Of a stretch of DNA of 7,920 nt, positions 1 through 5,401 are shown in pieces. Within the stretch, counting starts at the first letter, position 1; each line of letters opens with the position of its first letter. Under the pieces are notes generated by a model. That model worked only from the letters and a program-made list of their open reading frames with translations. It made no database searches and was not told the DNA's origin. The DNA lies in the NCBI GenBank assembly GCA_023251215.1, contig JAHEZF010000064.1:1-7920 (forward strand), in the 5' to 3' direction. Source of the stretch: Sphingobacteriales bacterium (GTDB lineage: Bacteria; Bacteroidota; Bacteroidia; Chitinophagales; Chitinophagaceae). The translations under genes and the position numbers were made by a program.

Positions 1-285
1 ATACAATAATGCATCTGCATATTTACTTACCTGAAAAGGGCTACCGGGAAATAAAAGAAGAGGTATGTCACAATTCTTTTTGATGTATTGTACACATTTA
101 TCTGAATCATTTGAAAGAACCAGGCTACCGCCTGCCAATAAGTAGTCAACTTTGGCTGTTATAGAAAGTTCAATGAGTTCATCCAGTATTAAAGTATTCA
201 CCTTATCAGGATCAATCAGCACGGCAAAGGATTTTTTTCCCTGCTTTTTCTTTTCTGCCAATAAATTATAGATAGTTAACTTCAT
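1..285 (-). CDS. Geranylgeranylglyceryl phosphate synthase family protein (partial, C-terminus missing)
   Basis: The first 95 codons are present; the gene continues beyond the left edge. Reading from the ATG at 285-283, the protein has the TIM-barrel start of the GGGP synthase / PcrB family: a beta-strand ending in AVLIDPDK (residues 21-28), DYLLAGGSLV (47-56), and IPLLLFPGSPFQVSKYADALL (74-94), where the conserved phosphate-binding and prenyl-site loops begin. Family knowledge: these enzymes join a prenyl diphosphate to sn-glycerol-1-phosphate through an ether bond. Bacteroidota carry a group-II version whose role is less clear than that of the archaeal enzyme. The start fits because the conserved strand follows about 20 residues later, and no good upstream in-frame start is visible. 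It is divergent from nrdJ, separated by a long spacer. Family assignment is fairly sure; the exact prenyl chain length cannot be told. Confidence 0.85.
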   Translation of the reverse strand, partial: MKLTIYNLLAEKKKQGKKSFAVLIDPDKVNTLILDELIELSITAKVDYLLAGGSLVLSNDSDKCVQYIKKNCDIPLLLFPGSPFQVSKYADALLY

Positions 286-363
286 CCTGTAGCCAATGAT
301 AGTACAAAAATGCAAAAACTTTTTGAGTTTCTGGTTCGTAATGTTGATTATTCTTCACAATAG

Positions 364-400
364 ACCAGGTTATTTTTTTAGTATGGAAAATTTTCCTGGT
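364..400. repeat. Inverted repeat ACCAGG / CCTGGT with overlapping GGAAAATTTTCC palindrome
   Basis: ACCAGG at 364-369 pairs with CCTGGT at 395-400. Inside it, GGAAAATTTTCC at 385-396 is a perfect 12-bp palindrome sharing the CC of the right arm. No T-run follows on either strand, so it does not look like an intrinsic terminator. It lies 79-115 bp upstream of the GGGP synthase start and could be an operator. The function is unproven; the pattern is what the sequence shows. Confidence 0.4.
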
Positions 401-512
401 TAAAAATTTTTCTTACGTCCTGCATACACGAAATTTTCTCTCTTTTTTTTAAAATACAATTTTTAGAACTCATGTTTTAATTGCAAACCTTTTCTGTAAA
501 GGCTTTGCGCCA

Positions 513-548
513 GTAACAGGAAAAAAAACAGCCAAAATCAACTGTTAC
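513..548. repeat. Inverted repeat GTAACAG / CTGTTAC upstream of nrdJ
   Basis: GTAACAG at 513-519 and CTGTTAC at 542-548 are perfect 7-bp complementary arms separated by 22 bp of mostly A-rich sequence. This could be a pair of half-sites for a dimeric regulator, or chance. It does not match the NrdR-box consensus that I know. Confidence 0.35.
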
Positions 549-586
549 AAACGATAAAACCGTAAAAACCCTTGCCCCTCTTGCTT

Positions 587-696
587 CTGAATCAGGCTAA
601 CAGCCATTCCATTTATTGTACTACACTTTAACTGATTTTCCAAAAAAAATTTTTCTAAAAAATACTTACTCACTGTGCAGAAATTCCCTGATTCAG
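587..696. repeat. Pair of CTGAWTCAG palindromes forming a 10-bp inverted repeat upstream of nrdJ
   Basis: CTGAATCAGG at 587-596 and CCTGATTCAG at 687-696 are exact reverse complements, 90 bp apart. Each copy contains an odd palindrome, CTGA-N-TCAG (587-595 and 688-696), so each could be a binding site for a dimer; the centres are 101 bp apart. The right copy ends 137 bp before the nrdJ start. Two identical palindromic sites in a promoter region suggest an operator pair with looping. That is an inference, and no regulator is encoded in the window. Confidence 0.4.
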
Positions 697-832
697 CACA
701 GGCTTGCGTTGGAGAATTTTTTTGTTCCTTTATCCACACAATGTTAATATCTCTGGCTATGAAGTTAAGTTGCTAAAAAATATTTTCGTCTTCTGCGTTA
801 ATAATTACTTAACCCGAGAAATTCTTTTATTT

Positions 833-3800
833 ATGTCAACAAAAAAGCAAACTTCCGCCAGGGGCGGTTTGCAGTTTTCACGTCGCTTTACCCGGGATGA
901 CGTGAATGTGTTCGATTTGTTTGAGTATGACTACCGCACATCGGTTATTCGTAACCCCAGCGGGGAAGTTGTGTTTGAAATGAATAATGTGGAAGTGCCC
1001 AGACAATGGAGCCAGATTGCAACCGACATTCTTGCCCAAAAATATTTTCGAAAAGCCGGCGTGCCTTCATCAACCGAAGGCGGAAGTGCTGGCAAAGAAA
1101 CTTCTGCCAAACAGGTAGCGCATCGCCTCGCCAATTGCTGGAAGGTATGGGGCCAGCGCTATGGTTATTTTGCTTCTGAAAAAGATGCGCAGATTTTTTA
1201 TGATGAAGTGGTCTATAGCATACTCAAGCAGATGTGTGTGCCCAATTCGCCGCAATGGTTCAATACCGGTTTGTATGAAAGCTATGGCATTAAAGGAAAA
1301 CCACAGGGACACTACTATGTTGACCAGTTGGATGGACAGCTAAAACGATCTACCTCAGCCTACGAACGTCCGCAACCACATGCCTGTTTTATTTTAGGTG
1401 TAAGTGATGACCTGGTAAACGAAGGGGGCATCATGGATCTGTGGATTCGTGAAGCAAGAATATTTAAATATGGTTCCGGTGTTGGAACCAATTTCTCCAA
1501 CCTTCGGGGCGAGGGGGAGAAATTGAGCGGAGGTGGAACTTCATCAGGGTTGATGAGTTTCCTGAAAATTGGCGACCGTGCAGCCGGAGCAATTAAAAGC
1601 GGAGGTACTACCCGCCGTGCTGCTAAAATGGTTTGCCTGGATTTGGATCATCCTGAAATTGTTGAATTCATCAACTGGAAATTAGAAGAAGAAAAGAAAG
1701 TGGGAGCATTGATCAATGCAGGTTATCCCAGCGATTATGAGGGCGAAGCATATAAAACTGTTTCAGGTCAAAACTCCAATAACTCTGTTCGTATCCCCAA
1801 TTCATTTTTTGAAAGATTAAAAAACGATGAAGACTGGGAATTAAAAGCAAGAATGGATGGCCGGGTGATGAAAAAAATTCCTGCCAGGGAATTATGGAAC
1901 CAGATTACCTACGCTGCCTGGCGTAGTGCCGATCCGGGAACACAATATAATAATACTATTAACGAATGGCATACCTGTCCTGAAGGAGGCGAGATAAGGG
2001 CTTCCAATCCCTGTAGTGAATATATGTTCCTGGATAATACAGCCTGTAATCTTGCGTCAGCCAACCTGATGAAATTTTTTGATGCGGAGAAAAAACATTT
2101 CGATGTAGATGGCTATCAATATAACTGCCGCTTATGGACTGTCGTACTGGAAATATCTGTATTAATGGCACAATTTCCCAGCAAAGAAGTGGCACAGTTA
2201 AGTTATGAATACAGAACGCTGGGATTGGGTTATGCCAACATAGGCACTATGCTGATGGTAAGCGGTATTCCTTATGACAGTGAAGAAGCAAGAGCTATTG
2301 CAGGCTCCATTGCAGCTATCATGACGGGCATAGCTTATAAAACATCTGCAGAGATGGCTCAAACTCTTGGTGCATTTCCCCGCTATAATGAAAACCGGGA
2401 ACATATGATGCGTGTAATGCGTAATCACCGGCTGGCTGCATATGATGCTGATGAATATGAGAATTTAAGTGTAAAACCACAAGGCATCAAAGCACAATAT
2501 TGTCCTGATTATTTATTAAAAGCCGCCTGCAAGGCCTGGGATGATGCTGTGGAATTGGGAGAAAAATATGGTTACCGCAATGCTCAGGCAACTGTTATTG
2601 CACCCACAGGAACAATTGGTCTTGTAATGGATTGCGATACTACCGGCGTAGAACCCGATTTTGCGTTAGTAAAATTCAAAAAACTATCCGGTGGCGGTTA
2701 TTTCCGGATCATCAATCAATCAGTACCTGCTGCTTTAAAAAATATAGGTTATTCGGAAAAAGAAACGGAAGCCATCATCAGGTATACCGCAGGTACTGCC
2801 TCTTTTGCAGGGGCGCCATTTATTAATCACCAGACATTAAGTGAGAAAGGTTTTATTGCTGATGAAATTAAAAGGTTGGATGCAGCTTCAGTAACTGCTT
2901 TTGAAATCGGTTTTGTTTTTAACAAGTACACATTGGGCGAAGAATGTTTGCAACGGCTTGGCTTTAATCCTGAACAATACAACGATCCTGAATGGAGCCT
3001 GCTGGAAGCATTTGGATTTACAGAAGAACAGACAGATGCCGCCGATGCTTATGTATGCGGAACCGGTATGCTGGAGGGAGCTCCTTACCTTAAAGAAGAA
3101 CATTTGCCCGTTTTTGACTGTGCCAATCCCGTTGGAAAACGGAACGGAAAAAAAGGCCAGCGGTTTATTCATGCCCATGGCCATATCCGCATGATGGGTG
3201 CCACACAACCATTTATCAGTGGCGCCATTTCCAAAACCATCAACCTGCCCCATGAAGCTGACGTAGAAAATATTGCTGATGCGTATAAACTGAGCTGGGA
3301 ACTGGGATTAAAAGCTTGTGCATTGTATCGGGATGGATCTAAACTTTCTCAACCACTCAATAACAGAAGTGATAAAAAGAAAAAATCAGGAGTTGTGGGA
3401 CAGGAATCGGAAGAGCAACCCGCCTTCGATAAATCTACAGTGGGCAAGCCAGCAACCAGTAACCAGCAACTAGACCCGATAGCTACCGGGTCCAACATCG
3501 TTGATTTGGGTAAACTGACAGTAGAAGAATTGCTGGAAGAAGTGCAAAAAAGAGTGCAGTCATCACCGGATACGAAACTGAAAAGAAAATTGGCCAGCAT
3601 CGTTGAACGCCGCTCGTTGCCTGCAAAAAGAAGAGGCTTTACACAAAAAGCAAAAATTAATGGCCAGGCCATTTTCCTGCGCACCGGTGAATATGGTGAT
3701 GGAACACTTGGAGAAATTTTCATTGACATGGCCAAAGAAGGCGCCACCATGCGCAGCATGATGAACTGTTTTGCCATTGCTATTTCAATCGGCCTCCAGT

Positions 3801-4279
3801 ACGGAGTGCCGCTGGAAGAATTTGTTGACAAATTTGCTTTCACCAAATTTGATCCTTCGGGTTTTGTAGAGCATCCGAATATTAAGTCAACTACTTCCAT
3901 TGTTGATTTCATCTTCCGGGTATTGGGTTATGAATATTTAGGCCGGACTGATCTTGTTCATGTTATTGATAAACCCGAACTGATGAATACCGGCGCCGAT
4001 GACTGGGATGAGATCCCTTCCAACTTGGAATATGAAAAGGTACCTGAGCCGGAATTATCAAGTGTACGTATTACAGGATCTGCCGGCATTGCACCCCAAC
4101 CGGTAAAAAACCAACGGAACATACAACCGAAAACAGAAACAGGAATGGATGCACTGAGTGCAGCTACTAAAAATATGCAGAGTGATGCGCCAGCCTGTAA
4201 TATTTGCGGCCACATTATGATGCGTAGTGGCACATGCTATAAATGCCTGAACTGCGGTAACCAGGGAGGGTGTAGTTAG
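833..4279 (+). CDS. nrdJ: Adenosylcobalamin-dependent (class II) ribonucleotide reductase
   Basis: This 1148-residue enzyme reduces ribonucleotides to deoxyribonucleotides in the cytoplasm, using a thiyl radical made by homolysis of adenosylcobalamin. The class II active site is visible: SNPCSE at 391-396 gives Asn392, the thiyl-radical Cys394 and Glu396; Cys185 (PHACFILGV) and Cys405 (NTACNLASANL) form the likely redox pair. The substrate-phosphate loop APTGTIG is at 590-596. After the ten-stranded barrel (to about 835) comes a Lys-rich linker (840-890), a TSCPD-like domain (about 930-1040, RTGEYGDGTLGEIFIDMAKEG), and a C-terminal zinc ribbon with C122-type pairs at CNIC (1122-1125) and CYKCLNC (1135-1141), ending GGCS as in the NrdJ_Z type. 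I chose the ATG at 833 because the preceding 43 in-frame codons are low-complexity and unlike the family, while MSTKK leads into the conserved RFTRDDVNVFD. No SD is seen. The gene is followed by a strong terminator and appears monocistronic. Confidence 0.97.
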   Translation: MSTKKQTSARGGLQFSRRFTRDDVNVFDLFEYDYRTSVIRNPSGEVVFEMNNVEVPRQWSQIATDILAQKYFRKAGVPSSTEGGSAGKETSAKQVAHRLANCWKVWGQRYGYFASEKDAQIFYDEVVYSILKQMCVPNSPQWFNTGLYESYGIKGKPQGHYYVDQLDGQLKRSTSAYERPQPHACFILGVSDDLVNEGGIMDLWIREARIFKYGSGVGTNFSNLRGEGEKLSGGGTSSGLMSFLKIGDRAAGAIKSGGTTRRAAKMVCLDLDHPEIVEFINWKLEEEKKVGALINAGYPSDYEGEAYKTVSGQNSNNSVRIPNSFFERLKNDEDWELKARMDGRVMKKIPARELWNQITYAAWRSADPGTQYNNTINEWHTCPEGGEIRASNPCSEYMFLDNTACNLASANLMKFFDAEKKHFDVDGYQYNCRLWTVVLEISVLMAQFPSKEVAQLSYEYRTLGLGYANIGTMLMVSGIPYDSEEARAIAGSIAAIMTGIAYKTSAEMAQTLGAFPRYNENREHMMRVMRNHRLAAYDADEYENLSVKPQGIKAQYCPDYLLKAACKAWDDAVELGEKYGYRNAQATVIAPTGTIGLVMDCDTTGVEPDFALVKFKKLSGGGYFRIINQSVPAALKNIGYSEKETEAIIRYTAGTASFAGAPFINHQTLSEKGFIADEIKRLDAASVTAFEIGFVFNKYTLGEECLQRLGFNPEQYNDPEWSLLEAFGFTEEQTDAADAYVCGTGMLEGAPYLKEEHLPVFDCANPVGKRNGKKGQRFIHAHGHIRMMGATQPFISGAISKTINLPHEADVENIADAYKLSWELGLKACALYRDGSKLSQPLNNRSDKKKKSGVVGQESEEQPAFDKSTVGKPATSNQQLDPIATGSNIVDLGKLTVEELLEEVQKRVQSSPDTKLKRKLASIVERRSLPAKRRGFTQKAKINGQAIFLRTGEYGDGTLGEIFIDMAKEGATMRSMMNCFAIAISIGLQYGVPLEEFVDKFAFTKFDPSGFVEHPNIKSTTSIVDFIFRVLGYEYLGRTDLVHVIDKPELMNTGADDWDEIPSNLEYEKVPEPELSSVRITGSAGIAPQPVKNQRNIQPKTETGMDALSAATKNMQSDAPACNICGHIMMRSGTCYKCLNCGNQGGCS
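3449..3469 (+). repeat. Tandem heptamer repeat (CCAGYAA x3) inside nrdJ
   Basis: Three consecutive 7-bp units, CCAGCAA, CCAGTAA and CCAGCAA, occupy 3449-3469. They are read in frame as Pro-Ala-Thr-Ser-Asn-Gln-Gln, in the unconserved linker of NrdJ between the catalytic barrel and the TSCPD-like domain. The unit length is not a multiple of three, but three units make 21 bp, so the frame is kept. A palindrome of the genome-repeat type starts 4 bp later. Confidence 0.7.
3473..3492. repeat. REP-like palindrome inside nrdJ (copy 1)
   Basis: GACCCGATAGCTACCGGGTC is a 20-bp palindrome with one mismatched pair (A3479 against C3486). Its core CCCGATAGCTA matches the palindromes at 4297-4314 and 5111-5128. 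It encodes residues Asp-Pro-Ile-Ala-Thr-Gly-Ser (881-887) of the NrdJ linker. The combination of heptamer repeat and palindrome in a variable linker suggests a small repeat element that landed in frame. Confidence 0.6.
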
Positions 4280-4287
4280 CCCACCAC

Positions 4288-4320
4288 TTCTCCATATCCC
4301 GATAACTATCGGGAGGAGAA
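4288..4320. repeat. REP-like palindrome downstream of nrdJ (copy 2), extended hairpin
   Basis: TCCCGATA-AC-TATCGGGA at 4297-4314 is a palindrome except for its two central bases. It is flanked by TTCTCC (4288-4293) and GGAGAA (4315-4320), which can extend the stem across a 3-base bulge. It lies 17 bp after the nrdJ stop. No T-run follows, so it is more likely a repeat element or 3'-end stabilising hairpin than the terminator, which lies further on. Confidence 0.6.
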
Positions 4321-4373
4321 AGTAGAAACATGTTTGGACGAAAAACCAAATAAAAAAAGTACCCCATTAATTC

Positions 4374-4405
4374 CATCCCGGCCATTGCGCCGGGATGTTT
4401 TTTTT
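4374..4405 (+). terminator. Intrinsic terminator of nrdJ
   Basis: A 9-bp G/C-rich stem, CATCCCGGC (4374-4382) with GCCGGGATG (4389-4397), closes a 6-base loop (CATTGC) and is followed directly by eight T residues (4398-4405). This is a textbook Rho-independent terminator. It lies 95 bp after the nrdJ stop and 42 bp before the next start, so it separates nrdJ from the following gene. Confidence 0.9.
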
Positions 4406-4446
4406 GATGGTAATGCTCTGTAAGAGATATTCAATACTTTTATAAA

Positions 4447-4881
4447 ATGAACAAATTATTTTGGTTTTTAATTCTGTTCTTAGGAATCAATGCGGGTACA
4501 TCTGCGCAAAAAACTGATTCTCTCAAATACATTTACAACAACCAAACCATCTATCGTTATGGCGGATGGTTTATAAAGGGGAGCGACAGGTTGACTTTCC
4601 GGGATCTGAAAGCAGAATTTTCAATCTCTGAATTGGGAATGCATAGTTTTAACAAAGCAAGAAAATACAAAACCATAAGCAATGTGTTTCGGTTTATAAG
4701 TGTGTTGTCTTCAATAGCGGCGGCCGCTTATATCACCAGTAACAATCGTAATACAGCTTATGCGTTCATGGGGGGACAATTTGTGCTCCTGCTGGGTTCT
4801 TTCCACTACTATACTCTTTCCAACCAAAGTCTTGACCGAGCCCTGTGGCAACGCAATAAAGACTTGCTTTTCCCGAAGTAA
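4447..4881 (+). CDS. Uncharacterised secreted or membrane protein, 144 aa
   Basis: I do not recognise a named family. Residues 1-20 (MNKLFWFLILFLGINAGTSA) look like a Sec signal peptide, with cleavage likely after Ala20 before QKTDS. A polar, aromatic-rich part follows (YIYNNQTIYRYGGWFIKGSDRLTFRDLKAEF, about 28-58), then two hydrophobic segments at about 77-97 (NVFRFISVLSSIAAAAYI) and 104-123 (AYAFMGGQFVLLLGSFHYY), joined by a short SNNRNT turn; this would give an inner-membrane hairpin. The end, LDRALWQRNKDLLF, has the 'A..xYN' look of small Bacteroidota envelope proteins, but that is only an impression. The ATG at 4447 has an A/T-rich upstream and no SD. It follows the nrdJ terminator, so it should have its own promoter, which I could not identify with confidence. 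It is a real gene by its signal peptide and coherent hydrophobic pattern. Confidence 0.75.
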   Translation: MNKLFWFLILFLGINAGTSAQKTDSLKYIYNNQTIYRYGGWFIKGSDRLTFRDLKAEFSISELGMHSFNKARKYKTISNVFRFISVLSSIAAAAYITSNNRNTAYAFMGGQFVLLLGSFHYYTLSNQSLDRALWQRNKDLLFPK

Positions 4882-4927
4882 TTTCACTTAAAAAGACAGG
4901 AAGATTTCAGTAGTAATTATTTAACTG

Positions 4928-4954
4928 TTTTCATGCAGAGAGATTGTAATTTCG
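4928..4954 (+). promoter_or_regulatory. Possible Bacteroidota-type promoter for the small lipoprotein gene
   Basis: TAATTTCG at 4947-4954 differs in one base from the Bacteroidota -7 element TAnnTTTG. A weak T-rich -33 candidate (TTTT, 4928-4931) lies 15 bp upstream, shorter than the usual spacing of about 19-20. The -7 element ends 20 bp before the ATG at 4975. The match is weak. Confidence 0.25.
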
Positions 4955-4974
4955 GAAAATAAAATCTGCTGACT

Positions 4975-5100
4975 ATGAAAACGAAGATTGTACTTATTGT
5001 AATTATCGCAATTATTCTGCTGCAAAGTTGTACCCGGGCTTTTTCACCTTATGAGGCGGCCAATCATTTAAAAGGAAAAAAATGCAGGATGATTAAGTAA
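4975..5100 (+). CDS. Small probable lipoprotein, 41 aa
   Basis: This short frame reads MKTKIVLIVIIAIILLQSC, then TRAFSPYEAANHLKGKKCRMIK and stop. It has a positively charged start, a hydrophobic stretch (5-16) and a lipobox-like LLQSC with Cys19, which would be lipidated by signal peptidase II. The mature peptide would be only 23 residues, basic, with a second Cys at 38. The SPYEAANxxxGKKC pattern resembles very small Bacteroidota proteins that I vaguely know, ending in a similar Tyr-x-Ala-Ala-Asn and Lys-Cys segment; I cannot name a function. It starts 93 bp after the 144-aa gene, with a possible promoter between them. The lipobox and codon use argue for a real gene, but its shortness leaves doubt. 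Confidence 0.6.
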   Translation: MKTKIVLIVIIAIILLQSCTRAFSPYEAANHLKGKKCRMIK

Positions 5101-5110
5101 CCCTTCGGCA

Positions 5111-5128
5111 TCCCGATAGCTATCGGGA
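5111..5128. repeat. REP-like perfect palindrome at convergent junction (copy 3)
   Basis: TCCCGATAGCTATCGGGA is a perfect 18-bp palindrome, located 10 bp after the stop of the lipoprotein gene and 27 bp beyond the end of the convergent 49-aa gene. In RNA from either strand it would form a 7-bp stem with an AGCU loop. There is no T-run on either side, so it is not a standard intrinsic terminator, but it could stabilise both 3' ends. Confidence 0.75.
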
Positions 5129-5155
5129 CAGGATGACAATCAGTGTAAAAAGAAA

Positions 5156-5305
5156 TTAATTATCTCCGCCAAATACATTATTTACAGCACCTTCCAACAT
5201 CGGGAATTTTTCTACTACATAATTCTTAATGGCTTCAATGGCTTTTTTTGCCTGCTCATCGGTAAGTCCTGCTTCGGTTTTTAATTTTTCAATCAGTTCT
5301 TTCAT
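5156..5305 (-). CDS. Small helical cytoplasmic protein, 49 aa
   Basis: Translation from the ATG at 5305-5303 gives MKELIEKLKTEAGLTDEQAKKAIEAIKNYVVEKFPMLEGAVNNVFGGDN. The sequence is charged and strongly helical: helix one at 2-11, a 'GLTDEQAKKAIEAIKNYV' helix at 13-31 whose start resembles the turn of DUF2267/DUF2780-like small proteins, then a 'FPMLEGAVNNVFGG' end typical of that kind of protein. No signal peptide or membrane segment is present. Function is unknown. It lies directly downstream of clpX in the same direction, 96 bp from the clpX stop, but a terminator-like hairpin and a candidate promoter sit in between, so it is probably transcribed separately. The pattern of hydrophobic residues and acidic/basic pairs makes a real protein likely. 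Confidence 0.75.
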   Translation of the reverse strand: MKELIEKLKTEAGLTDEQAKKAIEAIKNYVVEKFPMLEGAVNNVFGGDN

Positions 5306-5321
5306 TGTATGGGTTTAGGTT

Positions 5322-5353
5322 GAAAGGTATATGAAATAAAAAACGCCAGCAAA
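5322..5353 (-). promoter_or_regulatory. Candidate Bacteroidota promoter for the 49-aa gene
   Basis: On the minus strand, TTTG (5353-5350) is followed after 20 bp by TACCTTTC (5329-5322), one base from the consensus TAnnTTTG. The spacing fits the known Bacteroidota primary sigma factor arrangement. The transcript would start about 10 bp before the ATG at 5305. The -33 element falls in the loop of the clpX terminator hairpin. Confidence 0.4.
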
Positions 5354-5365
5354 ATTTCTGACGTT
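5338..5365 (-). terminator. Probable intrinsic terminator of clpX
   Basis: In the minus-strand transcript AACGUCAG (5365-5358) pairs with CUGGCGUU (5349-5342) around an 8-base loop, with one G-U wobble, and is followed by a T-run (TTTTTT, 5343-5338, partly in the stem, then ATTT). In the plus-strand transcript the wobble becomes an A-C mismatch, so the hairpin fits clpX transcription better. It begins 36 bp after the clpX stop. Confidence 0.65.
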
Positions 5366-5401
5366 AATGACTTATATGACCAATATGACCCACTGCCTTT
5401 C

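Larger units (their letters stand above)
286..832. other. Divergent A/T-rich intergenic region between GGGP synthase gene and nrdJ
   Basis: These 547 bp contain no convincing gene. They are rich in A- and T-tracts, especially at 370-465 (for example T8A4 at 443-454 and A5T5 at 402-411), which suggests curved DNA or promoter-rich sequence. Both flanking genes point outward, so both promoters should lie here, but I cannot find a clean Bacteroidota promoter (TTTG, about 20 bp, TAnnTTTG) for either gene. Several inverted repeats are listed separately. I looked for a cobalamin riboswitch because nrdJ needs B12, and did not find its conserved B12 box (GCCACTG) or core segments. Confidence 0.6.

Noticed and set aside
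545..739. 64-codon open frame on the minus strand in the nrdJ upstream spacer
   Set aside because: It lies in A/T-rich spacer containing the inverted repeats, has no recognisable domain, signal or hydrophobic pattern, and its composition looks random.
700..760. Promoter for nrdJ from TTTG near 718 and TAATATCT about 20 bp downstream
   Set aside because: The -7 candidate matches TAnnTTTG in only three of six fixed positions, which is not better than chance in this A/T-rich spacer.
704..832. 43-codon N-terminal extension of NrdJ starting at 704
   Set aside because: The added residues are low-complexity and unlike the family; the ATG at 833 places the start sensibly before the conserved domain.
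286..832. Cobalamin riboswitch or NrdR boxes controlling nrdJ
   Set aside because: I could not find a B12 box or the core segments, and no site resembles the paired NrdR consensus.
3349..3912. 187-codon open frame antisense to nrdJ (also shorter ones at 2888-3253 and 3958-4233)
   Set aside because: They are shadows of a strongly conserved coding strand; the products are Ser/Cys-rich with no domain.
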